Of a DNA stretch of 64,000 bases, positions 1-9,324 are shown piece by piece (within the stretch, counting starts at the first letter, position 1; each line of letters starts with the position of its first letter). Origin of the DNA: Evernia prunastri (lineage: Eukaryota > Ascomycota > Lecanoromycetes > Lecanorales > Parmeliaceae); NCBI GenBank assembly GCA_003184365.1, contig NKYR01000100.1:1-64000 (forward strand), read 5' to 3'. A model generated the notes under the pieces. It saw only the letters and a program-made list of their open reading frames with translations. It did not search any database and was not told the DNA's origin. The translations under genes and the position numbers were made by a program.

Positions 1-143
1 TAAGGTTCTTCGCCAAGGAATCGCTTGGCATGCGTATGCCAAGCATTCGCGGCTCAGGCGGATACATGCACTACTGCCCCTTCTTGGCCTGCGCCTAACA
101 CTGTCACGAATATAATAAACTTATACTATCTGCATTAATGCTA

Positions 144-348
144 TGTCACGGTGTGACTCGGCCACCGGAGCTATCATGGCCACCGGAGCTTCCATGAGAT
201 TCCATGAGATTTCAGCCTAGCCGTGTATTAGCCGACAGCCCCTTAAAGGCTGCTCGGGGTCACCTGTTCTTCTGGTTCCTGACCTTTCGTCTTGTACACC
301 TAGCCAAGTCACGTACATAGACAATGTATCAAGCCTCGTTCCTTGTCA
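144..348. mobile_element. Solo LTR, family A, copy 1
   Basis: A 205-bp element begins TGTCACGG and ends CTTGTCA, so it has the TG...CA ends of an LTR. It is flanked on both sides by the 5-bp direct repeat TGCTA (139-143 and 349-353). A second copy of the same length at 1490-1694 differs at one base. Each copy has its own target duplication, so these are two independent solo LTRs, not the two ends of one element. Inside, CCACCGGAGCT and TTCCATGAGAT are each duplicated in tandem. No internal coding region remains. Confidence 0.85.
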
Positions 349-353
349 TGCTA

Positions 354-587
354 TGATGCTACGAAGCTATTGTACGGTGCGCAGACGAGCGCGCTAGGCC
401 CAATCGGGCGAGGTCTTGGCATGCCTATGGCAATTTCGTAACAGTTGTCATCAAAAACAGAAAGAAAGGCAACGCCCTCGTTGCTATGACTATGGTTATG
501 ATTCTGAGCATGTGTAGGGTGTATTGACTGAATAATGCTACATTTCCATTGGCTGGGAAACCATACGGTGCGCTTGGTCGTAGATGT
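354..587. other. Unassigned spacer ending at a single N
   Basis: No gene or recognisable repeat was found between the solo LTR and the N at 588. The N directly abuts the truncated end of the Ty3-type LTR contig, so the right edge is probably an assembly joint. Confidence 0.4.
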
Positions 588-588
588 N

Positions 589-963
589 AGCCACGAATGG
601 TTCGTTTTGCCCGTAGGTAGGCCACACCCGGATGCCCAATGATCTGACGTCGAAACGTCTTCACAACGGTCCCGATGACAATTTTCTTTTACTGTTCGCT
701 TGTCAGTACGAACGGAAGGGTGGATGATCTAGTTGTAGTGTCAGAACCGTGCCCAGAGTCAAGTCTAATGGGGGTAAATTGAATAAGACAACTAGATAAA
801 GAGCGAATATGTACACAGGAGAAGAGCGCTTAAATACTAGGAAGAATCCCCGCTAGCCTATGTGATAATGAGAATGTGTCAATGACCAATAAATACTCTA
901 TGTGCCTGACACATAGCCATAAACACTCCCTTTGTACCTGACAGCTAGGGTACGTCCGCAACA
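589..963 (-). mobile_element. Ty3-type LTR plus start of internal region, truncated at N (copy 1)
   Basis: On the minus strand an LTR of 225 bp (963 down to 739) starts TGTTGCGGACG, has a TATTTAAG TATA-like box and ends TCTGACA. Two bases further on is ACAACTAGAT (736-727), the exact complement of ATCTAGTTGT inside the LTR (797-788). This is the self-primer arrangement of Tf1/sushi-type Ty3 elements. About 140 bp of leader follow, with a possible short start of a gag-like frame near 664, and the copy stops at the N at 588. A nearly identical copy lies at 58839-59213 and stops at an N at the same base. No pol domains are present. Confidence 0.8.
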
Positions 964-1489
964 TTCTTTAGAAGAGAAAGAAACACGATAAAGCGAATAC
1001 GAGAAAGTTTATCGGCGCTGAGATCTTCGAAAAGATCGCTATACAACGTGATCACGAAGGCATCAATGAAAGTGTTATTTTCACTCATAGAATTTATGTT
1101 GTAGAGAGCTTAAATAACTCTCAGTCAATATTCAACTCTCAATCAGTCTTTAGACGATTATCGACTTCATTATTTCTACGATCATTACTTCTATCTCCTT
1201 TCGCTTTCAAACAGCGAGACCGATCTAAAGAAAGTAAGAATACTACTAAACTCTTTACTCCGTCTCTTCTCTCGCTGTCAATTAACGAATCTTCATCATC
1301 ATCCACGTCAGCAGCATTAACGACGACTTATATTGATAGATAAGTAAAAGAGAAGAAAGTGTGAAAACAGAAAAAGGAATATAGTTAGTTATGAAAATAA
1401 CGAGGGCGACAGCGAAGCGAGACTCTGAAGACAATAACGTCATCTTCAAAGAAGAAGAAGTCGAAGACGAATCTCGTTGTTAATGCAAT
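964..1489. other. AT-rich spacer, no gene seen
   Basis: AT-rich, low-complexity sequence with GAA/CGA-rich patches. No coding region with supportable similarity or splice structure was seen. Confidence 0.5.
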
Positions 1490-1694
1490 TGTCACGGTGT
1501 GACTCGGCCACCGGAGCTATCATGGCCACCGGAGCTTCCATGAGATTCCATGAGATTTCAGCCTAGCCGTGTATTAGCCGACAGCCCCTTAAAGGCTGCT
1601 CGGGGTCACCTGTTCTTCTGGTTCCTGACCTTTCGTCTTGTACACCTAGCCAAGTCACGTACATAGACAATGTATCAAGCCTCGTTTCTTGTCA
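1490..1694. mobile_element. Solo LTR, family A, copy 2
   Basis: This is a 205-bp copy of the element at 144-348, with one difference near the 3' end (GTTT for GTTC). It has its own perfect 5-bp target duplication, GCAAT (1485-1489 and 1695-1699). Near identity of the two copies suggests recent activity of the family. Confidence 0.87.
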
Positions 1695-1699
1695 GCAAT

Positions 1700-2221
1700 C
1701 GATATAAACGAATAGAAGTCTCAGAAAAAACGACGTTTACAGTTCGCATTTGTGATAAAAGACTAATCACTTTCAGATATCGAATTAGAGATCATCAAGC
1801 AATATTTCGTCAGATGATCGATAACGACGACGTAGATCTTCTAGCATTGAATAACGTCTTTTTCTACGTTCTCTATACTCATAAGAGACTTTGACACCGT
1901 ACGAGATATTTTCAATCATCGATATCGTCGTCGTCAAATTCTGACTTCACATCAGAAGAATAAATCGTCTTCGCCTTCTTCTCCGCCTTCTTCTCCGTCT
2001 TTTTTCTTCGCCTCTTTCTCCGCTCTATTCTACGCCATATCCTACGCCATAGTAGAAAACCTATCCAAAAAAAAATAAGCATATGACTGAGAAGACTTCT
2101 TGTCACGGTAGGCCAAGACTTCCTCAGAGGCTACCGCCCAAATAGGCTTAGCGCGGCTATCTCCGCACACATCTGCCCTGCAGCCACATAGAATAATCAA
2201 CAATCTTCCCACCACACATGA
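1700..2221. other. Low-complexity spacer
   Basis: AT-rich and CTT/CGT-rich sequence. Its open frames give only Lys/Arg/Glu-rich low-complexity peptides. The first bases at 2101 resemble the start of the family A LTR for about 11 bases only. No gene is supported. Confidence 0.5.
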
Positions 2222-2226
2222 ATATA

Positions 2227-2379
2227 TGTTACGAGTGTGTCAAGCAGGCACTTGGCAAGTAGCCCTATAGGCTAGGGTCTTGGCACACTCTCCCACTATA
2301 TGTACCATAGTTCCTAGAGATAGCAAGTTCCTTCCTCATCAATAGAATCTTGGTCAACCACCTAGGTACACTCCTAACA
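2227..2379 (+). repeat. 5' LTR of TRIM-like element 1
   Basis: 153-bp LTR with TATA-like box at 2297-2302 and putative R start ATCAATAGAAT at 2338-2348. Differs from the 3' LTR at one position (CTATAGG versus CTATGGG). Confidence 0.88.
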
Positions 2380-2381
2380 TT

Positions 2382-2392
2382 ATTCTATTGAT
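2382..2392 (+). other. Putative self-primer binding site
   Basis: ATTCTATTGAT is the perfect reverse complement of LTR bases 2338-2348, at the position where a primer binding site belongs. No tRNA 3'-end match (TGG-led) is seen here. Confidence 0.7.
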
Positions 2393-2559
2393 CCCTCACC
2401 CATAGGATATTGGGCCCCTGGCCTTAGCCCTCCAGTGAAAAGAACGCGTGGCTTACGATGAGGCCGACGACCCCGAAAGGCAGACACACTCATCACCAGT
2501 GAGGCCGACGATCCCGAAAGGCAGGAACACTCGCTGTTAGCTCGTTGGCAGGCGAGCGG

Positions 2560-2675
2560 ATTCAAAAGAAGCTGTCAAACAGGCTCGTGGCAGACGAGAT
2601 TAAAGAAGCTGTCAAACAGCTCGTTGGCAGGCGAGCAGAAAAAGAAGCTGTCACACAGGCTCGTAGAACTAGGCG
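2560..2675 (+). repeat. Tandem ~40-bp repeats inside TRIM-like element 1
   Basis: Three imperfect units contain AAAGAAGCTGTCA followed by a CTCGT...GGCAG/AGG block. Shorter GAGGCCGACGA-CCCGAAAGGCAG duplications lie just upstream (about 2460-2523). The N at 2676 falls at the end of the array, so the copy number may be wrong. Confidence 0.65.
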
Positions 2676-3048
2676 NAGGGCAGTCAGCGATCGACCTCTT
2701 GACGGAGCACGTCATCACCAAGTGAGCCTGCTTCAAGGGCAACAGCACGTCAAATAGTGAGCCTGCTACAACGGCAACAACACATAGTGGCCTACTACAG
2801 CAGGCATTCCGATTCTACCAGGGAGCGAGTTGATGGCAAGAGCATGGGAGGCACAGGGTCAATCTACAGTGTGTGTCTCAGGCTGGGCTGCCAGCAGGTG
2901 TTGAAGTGGCAAGGCATGAGTTTGAATCTTCGGTTCTCAGGTGACAGCCTGCGAGGACTATCAGGAATGGGAGACACAGGGCCAGCAACACGCGTGTGTC
3001 TCTGGCTAGCCAGCCATGGGGACATGGCTTCTTCGGAGGGGGAGGGAA

Positions 3049-3201
3049 TGTTACGAGTGTGTCAAGCAGGCACTTGGCAAGTAGCCCTATGGGCTAGGGT
3101 CTTGGCACACTCTCCCACTATATGTACCATAGTTCCTAGAGATAGCAAGTTCCTTCCTCATCAATAGAATCTTGGTCAACCACCTAGGTACACTCCTAAC
3201 A
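3049..3201 (+). repeat. 3' LTR of TRIM-like element 1
   Basis: 153-bp LTR preceded by a purine tract and followed by the ATATA target duplication at 3202-3206. Confidence 0.88.
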
Positions 3202-3206
3202 ATATA

Positions 3207-4050
3207 TGACATCCAGTCCTATTTCCTTGACACTTCTGAACTTTTCGCGGCATGTTCCCCACGGATGCAGCTATCGGTCCGGCGAGTACTATAAAGAGAC
3301 TTAAGCGTATGGCGAAGGATTTGGGCGTATGATGGAGAGTGTGACGTATAATGGAGAGTCTCGCATAGTAGCTGCGCGTCTGTTAAGATAGTGCGTCGAT
3401 GAGTACTAGCATCGATTCAGCGACAGCGACTATGAATTGAGTTAGTCTCGTTTTCTTCGCTGGAATTGCAATTCAAGCATACGTCTTAACCACTGCATCA
3501 AAGCTTCATATGTTGCGAGATCTTATTTGACTACTTATTCAATAATTTTCAAAAGCCGGTCACTGCAAAATTCTTCTACGTAGTTCAGATCTGTCTAATA
3601 AGATACCTGATTTTGTATGGGAGCTACACTAGAATTTAAGTACCTCCGCAATATAGCCGAATCTAGCGGTGGGAATCTGGCGGTCGAATCTGGCGCCCCC
3701 AAGACAACCCGACTTACATTATATCATATTGAAACCCATTAAGCCGCTACCACTTGCCAATTCGTGTCACTTGGGGTCAGAAATGAAGGTGGGTGAAGTA
3801 AGATACCATATTTAATTGAGTGGCCATAGGCCGGAACTTGCTCATCTGAGCTTCAGTAGTTATAAGATATGTACAAGAAACTGGGTGAGGACCGTATGCC
3901 ACCCGCCTGTTCAAAAGCTCCTACAGGCGAGCTTCATATCCTGGTAGCCACAGCCCTAGCCACAAAAGAAAGAGGTGGAAGTTAGAAGTACAATAGTACA
4001 AGCATCCCCAAACTCGCAGAGAGCTAATATCCACTTCAGACAAAGGTCCA
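3207..4050. other. Intergenic, nothing recognised
   Basis: No coding exon, RNA gene or repeat was found between the TRIM-like element and the 3' end of BRE1. It holds the BRE1 3' UTR and unassigned sequence. A short doublet of the type GAATCTGGCGGT occurs near 3660-3690. Confidence 0.5.
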
Positions 4051-6488
4051 TCATAGTGTAATATGCAAGTGATCGTTCAACCCGAACGCCCTATTGCAAT
4101 TTGGGCATTTCCTCGATCGAGACAAAGTCCGTTCCTCGACACATTCGTTGCAAAAGACGTGTCCGCAGGTCTTGATAACCGTGTTCTTGAAATTCTTCTG
4201 GCACACGGTACAAATCGCCATAATCTGGCCAAGGTCAGCGGTGTACGAGTGCTAGAAACAGTGCTCATCAACTCACCCGAAGCATCTCGTACTCACTGCT
4301 TTGGTTGCCTAAGCCTTTGTTCTTCCACGACTCCAGGCTTTTCTTCGTCTCCTCCAAGCGCACTTTGAGCGTTTCAATCTCGACCTCTGCTTTCCGATAT
4401 GCGCTTGACGTGGCACTGGTAGCAGCGTCCTTTGTCTCCATGATCTGCTTAAGCCCTTCAACTTGCGCCTTTAAACCTTCGAGTGAAATATTGCGCTCAG
4501 ATGTCTGCTGTTGCGAGGCGCGATACCTGCTTTCAACCGCGGCGAGCGACTCTCTGACTTCCACGATCTGCTTCTCGAGATTTACCTGTACGGCGCGATT
4601 TGCTGCCTCCGAATCTTTGAGTGATGACACCATCTCGGAGCTCTTGGAGTTTTGAGCTCGCAATGTCCTGACTTCCTGTTCCCGAGCTTCCTTGGCTTTC
4701 ATTGCTGCGAAGTATTTCTGGTCTGCCTTTGATTTCTCCGCGCTAAGCCTCTGGACTTTCTCCTCCAAGACAGATGCATTGGTAACTTTCTGCGACGCAA
4801 GTGTTGAAGCTTTCTTAAAGGCAGTTCCCATAGACTGCAGTTCATTGTTTAGTAATGAATATTGCCTTTCCAGACCTGAATACTGTCTTCGCAGGTCCTC
4901 CGGTGAAAGATCGTCAACACTTGGGGACTGACTAGCAGTGTCGGCAGACTGCCCAGTCTGCAATTTCAGTCTTGCAACTTCGGACTCCAATGCCTTAATC
5001 CGCTCTTCTTTCGCACTTGCTAGCTCCTTAACCTGATCAATTGAAGTCCGCTCTTGCGATTGGGCAGTCTTTCGCAACGTAACCTCCGTGATAAGTTCGT
5101 CCCGGCCAGTCCTCACCCGCGCCAGGTCGTTTTCAGCTTGAACTAGTTGGGCTTCCAATTCCGATACTGCCATGCCCGATTCTTTTTCCATCTCGATGCG
5201 ATATGCCGTTCGCTCTGCTTGAAGCTTCTCTGCTTCTTCCCGTAGCTGGACGTTAGTAGCCTCTAGATTATTGATCCTCTTAATTACGTCCTCGTGTTGG
5301 GATTTCAAGAGTTTGAAAAGGTCAGTTCTACTGTAGTCGTCGTCTGACAGATGCCCCAACCGGGTGCTAAGTGTCGTCACCTGAGTAGTGAGTTTCTCGT
5401 TCTCGGCTTCCAGACTTTCCAGCTGTTCCTTCCGCTTGGTAGACGCAGCAACAGCTTCTCTCCGAGCTTCTTCGGCCTCAAACAACTCTTCCACATTGTC
5501 TGGCTTCGAATCTACCTGCCCGTTGCTTGCGTCCTGCGCGCCTCCCAACCCGCTACCTGTGTCGCTACGGCCCCCAGAGATGGCTTGCCTCTCAAGCTTG
5601 GCAACGGTTGCACTTTTCGATCGATCGAGCTTCTTCTCTGCGAGCATGTAACGTAAAGATGCATCTTCTAACCGTCCTACCAATTTCTCTTTTTCCAAAC
5701 GGCTTTTTTCGAGTTCGACAATATGACCTTTCTCAGCTGTAAGAAGTTCAGCAATCCGACCCTGAAGTTGAGAAACTTCTGGCGTGGATGCTGGTGCTCG
5801 AGCGAAGAGTTGTGAGATTGCAGAGGATATCTCTGTAGATCGAGACTTTAGGTGCGTATTGAAAGCAGCGGAATCTGCGGCCAAAAGGGCGGAAGGGAAT
5901 GTCGAGAACGTCTCATGATTCTCAAAATCCCCTACTAGAAGCCTTATTTCATCGACCAACTGCAATGCAGATGAGTACATGGACGGGAGACGATAGATGC
6001 TGCGGTCGCATTCCACTCACCTCGCTGAACCAGGCATCAATGACCATCAAGTGCTCATCATGAAAGGTTGCGTTCTTTGTCATTTCATTTAAACGATTTT
6101 CCAGATTACTTCGTTCCCTTTTGTATTCTTGCATCTGTCGCCATATCGCCTCTTTCTGAAATCGCTATTACACCAGCGGCATGTTAGCACGTTTCAACGT
6201 GATAAATCAAATGGCTGAGTAAGTATATGGCAAAGGTGAATGGTTGCAAACAAAGGAGACACATATCGATAGTGGGCAAGGCTGGCTTACCTCGAGATCA
6301 TCCTTCCAGGGCATGTCAGCGTCGACATGGCCTTTGGAGGTCCCGTTGACAGAGGTGGCTTGCCGCTTGAGAGGTGGTTCGGAAGGGTCATGATCGTGGG
6401 AGGCCGGCCTCTTCCTCTCATCCATCTTGACAAGATCGGATGATGAAAGAGAGACGGCTTGGCTTTGAACGAGGTTCATTAGGGCCAC
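4051..6488 (-). CDS. BRE1: E3 ubiquitin ligase BRE1 (histone H2B monoubiquitination)
   Basis: Predicted exons are 6291-6488, 6021-6155, 4277-5959 and 4051-4224, giving about 729 residues, normal for BRE1. Introns are 6156-6290, 5960-6020 and 4225-4276, with GT-AG ends and intact frame. The N-terminus has a Lys/Arg-rich KRPA...PPLKRQ segment and PWKDDLE. Most of the protein is Glu/Lys/Gln-rich coiled coil. The last exon gives a C3HC4 RING (CTVC...CGHVFCNECVEER...CPNC) ending in HITL. In fungi BRE1 works with RAD6 to ubiquitinate H2B, a prerequisite for H3K4 and H3K79 methylation. The start could also be the downstream Met at 6425. The gene is divergent from BDP1. Confidence 0.95.
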
Positions 6489-6883
6489 AGACCTCTAGGT
6501 CGACAGCGATCACCGTGGCATGAAGGAAGCTACACGAATGAAGGGGACGAGTAGCTGTGATATAATGTTTGGCGCATGAGTTTTTGGTGCTACCTAGTTG
6601 AATGACTGTCAAAGGAGAGCTGGTCAAATTTCACTTGTTTGAATTTACAGTTGACGCTATACTATATAAGGCTAGCATTCCCGCTCCCATTTGAAGACCC
6701 CTCGAACAGAAGGGGGGGGACACAGATCCATACGAGTAATTAAATACCGGTACAGTAAGTAGTATATAGGTACCAGTGAGTAACTTACCTCGATACTTTG
6801 CGAGAACACCGAGCAAATCATCCTACTGCATCATAGATGCCATCGATACTTGACTCGATGTGTCGCCCTTGATCGAGTCAATC
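6489..6883. promoter_or_regulatory. Divergent promoter BRE1 / BDP1
   Basis: This 395-bp stretch separates two divergently read genes and must hold both promoters and 5' UTRs. It contains a TATATAA-like element near 6663 and a G-run at about 6711-6719. No exon was recognised. Confidence 0.6.
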
Positions 6884-9024
6884 ATGTCGGCGCTGGGAAG
6901 TTCAGTCATTAGTGTGTCATCGATCCAAAAGTTCCGAGTTCAAGTCCTGCTGATGGCTCTACAGACAAGTCGGCGAAGAAGTTCGCTCCTAAAGTACCTG
7001 CTCGACGCGCACCTGCCCCAGCCTCTACACAGACTTCTGCCAGACCTAGTGTCGATAGACAATTACATTCCCAGACTCCTCAGCCTCAAGGTCTACACCA
7101 ACATGTGGCATCCTCGCCCGCGTCTTCCATCTCGCTACCCAAAGCCGCATCAACCCAGCACTCTGCCCCAGCTGTACTCGCCAAGTATTCTCGGCGAGAG
7201 GAGCCTACGCCCATACCAACTCCTTCACGAAGTACGCCAGCGCTGAAGAATGCTTCTCCTGCGCCTGTAGTGCCTCAGAAACGACCCTCTCCACCTTTAC
7301 AACCGTCTTGCCAGCTTCCCCCAGTGAGCCAAATCGTAGTAGATGCTAGTCGTGCTTCAGAGCCCTCGGATCCAGTACCTTCGCCGAACCGAACTTATCT
7401 CGAGCATACAGGTTTAAATGGCGCCCCTGTCTCTTCTCCAACGACACTGCCTGGTGAAAACGCTGCCGAAAATATCGGTACGGATGTCATTGTGCCCGCT
7501 CCCAAACGTCGGAGAATTGAGGAGCCTCTGGAACAGAATCGACTAGAGCAGCCCTGTGCTCCGATTGTCAACGCAAATGTACCGATACCAAGCACCGAAG
7601 TGAACGAAATCGTCGCAGAGTCTTTAAGTCACCTCCCAGCCCCAGCTGTCCCAAAGCCATCGGCAACAGTTAAGAAGCCTAGGCTTTCAGCCCAGGAAAA
7701 GCGTAAACAACAAATTACGAACAGTGCAGCTGGAGTTGTAGCGGACGCAATTCGGAGTTCGTCGACAAGAAAATTAAGGAAAAATACGAAAAGGAAGGGC
7801 GTTCAAAGAGACGAAATCGCAACGGCCAGTACGCCCAGGGAAGCTACTCAGGAAACGCCCAGCCAAGCTGAGGAGGACAGCGCCCTTGCAAAACAAAAAA
7901 GAAAATATACGAAAAGGAACACCCGGCAAAGCATTGAAGCTGCTGCCGCTGATGTCGTTGAGACTGCTGTCCAAGGCTTGTCTAAAGATCCAAAGAAGCG
8001 TGGCCGAAGAGGACAACGCGCACCCACGCCCGAAGGTGGGGATACAATACAGATCACGCCAACTGAGGTCAGGATGATGGACCTCTGCAGGGATGGTGGC
8101 ACGGGTAGGAAATCAGAAAGGGAGAAGGAATTGGAGGAATTGGAACGGGCAAAATTCATTCGAAATAAGCAAATGCAGCTGAAAACTGTCATGGATGAAG
8201 CTGAGCATGAAAGTCAGGATACGCCACTTGAATCTACTGAATCACGACAGGATCGGCTATCACGCCAGAAGGAGCAGGAAGAGATCATAGCTCACAACGT
8301 GCCTAATACCATCATTGTAAATGGCCAGATTCAGATAGATGAGACATCTCTGGAGATTGATCGTCACGCAGCAGCAGCCCTCGAACGCAACGCAGAGCAG
8401 TTGGATGCCGTTGACGAGACCGATATGACTCGAAAGATCAACTCTGGCACCTGGCTCAAGCGGGACCAAAGTGGTGGGTGGAATGAGATGCTAACAGAGA
8501 GATTTTACGACGGACTTCGCATGTTCGGCACTGATTTCGAAATGATCAGCAAGATGTTCCCTGGCAGAACCAGGCACAAGATCAAGCTCAAGTTCTGTAA
8601 GGAGGAGAAAATCAACGGCGACAAGATCAAGGCAACTTTACTGGGCGAAAAGTTGGCCGTGGATCTGCCGGAACTTGAGAAGATGGCTGGCACTGAGTTT
8701 GACGATCCGGAGGAATTAGAGAGAGACTTGCAAGAGGACCGCATTAGATTACAAGAGGAGATCGCGGCTGAGAAGCAAGCAATGGATGAAGCAAAGAGGG
8801 AAAGGCAAGAGCAAATTGCTGCGGAGCAGGCTGCAGCCGACAACGATTCTTCCGCGAAGGAGAACCGAGGTGGGAAAGGGAAGAAGGGGCCGAAGCGCAA
8901 GAAAGGCGAGAAGGGCAATAAAAGCACTCCTGGAAAGAAGGATAAGCAGGCTCAGAGGGCCACTGGCGCCAGTGGAGGAGATGGGGTTGGGGACCTCGTT
9001 GGAGCGCTAGGGCTAGAGGCCTAA
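6884..9024 (+). CDS. BDP1: TFIIIB component B'' (Bdp1)
   Basis: The exons are 6884-6911 and 6965-9024, giving 695 residues. The main open frame has no ATG near its start. A 53-bp intron (6912-6964, GTGTGT...CTACAG, branch CTGAT) joins a 28-nt first exon so that the N-terminus reads MSALGSSVINKSAKKFAPK. This matches the conserved start of fungal Bdp1 proteins. A SANT/Myb domain lies near residues 510-560 (GGWNEMLTERFYDGL...FPGRTRHKIKLKF). The rest is low-complexity, ending in a Lys/Gly-rich tail. Bdp1 is the third subunit of TFIIIB with TBP and Brf1 and recruits RNA polymerase III to tRNA and 5S genes. The stop is four bases before a tRNA-like repeat. Confidence 0.93.
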
Positions 9025-9027
9025 ACA

Positions 9028-9111
9028 TGTGGTCTGGAGGTATTTAGTTTGTATTAGGTTCGATTCCTAATGGCGCTGGTTCTAGTGGTGAAGTGGGCTT
9101 CTTATTTCTAA
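9028..9111 (+). repeat. tRNA-related SINE-like copy 1
   Basis: An 84-bp segment is repeated in inverse orientation at 57421-57504. It contains AGGTTCGATTCCT, a Pol III B-box match, followed by TGGTTCTAGTGG, which fits an A-box. The order B then A is not that of a normal tRNA gene, and no cloverleaf closes. On the opposite strand the B box reads as the GxEP peptide typical of translated tRNA-derived repeats. It is probably a degenerate or rearranged tRNA-derived repeat. Confidence 0.6.
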
Positions 9112-9324
9112 GCACTCGAAGCCCAGATCTGGTTCTCATACACCCTCGCTCTATCATGTGTAGACGTGAATCGGAGTGGTCGATGTACATATTCGCACCT
9201 ATTCGGGTATCCCAATACTGAAGCACGGGAAGTGAAACGACACTATTAGCTAAAGTCAGAAGCAGCCTCGACTTCTGCGGAACCAATGTTTCTGACAATG
9301 TTTCGAGAGCCGCCGGACACCGGA

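Larger units (their letters stand above)
2227..3201 (+). mobile_element. TRIM-like non-autonomous LTR element 1, complete
   Basis: Two 153-bp direct repeats (2227-2379 and 3049-3201, one mismatch) start TGTTACGAG and end CCTAACA. They are flanked by the 5-bp target duplication ATATA (2222-2226 and 3202-3206). The 669-bp internal part encodes no gag or pol. A purine tract (about 3034-3048) directly precedes the 3' LTR, as a polypurine tract should. Two bases after the 5' LTR, ATTCTATTGAT (2382-2392) is a perfect 11-nt complement of ATCAATAGAAT inside the LTR (2338-2348). A TATATG box at 2297-2302 lies about 40 bp upstream of that LTR site, so the site could be the RNA 5' end. This layout matches self-primed Tf1/sushi-type Ty3 elements reduced to a minimal form that would depend on an autonomous partner. 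A single N lies at 2676. Confidence 0.88.

Noticed and set aside
2101..2115. Third copy of the family A LTR
   Set aside because: Only about 11 bases match the LTR start and no end or target duplication follows.
2757..3167. 136-residue frame in TRIM-like element 1
   Set aside because: It runs through the purine tract into the 3' LTR and shows no gag or pol motifs.
4063..4368. Plus-strand frame near 4063 and other plus-strand frames up to 5742
   Set aside because: They are antisense to the clearly coding BRE1 exons.
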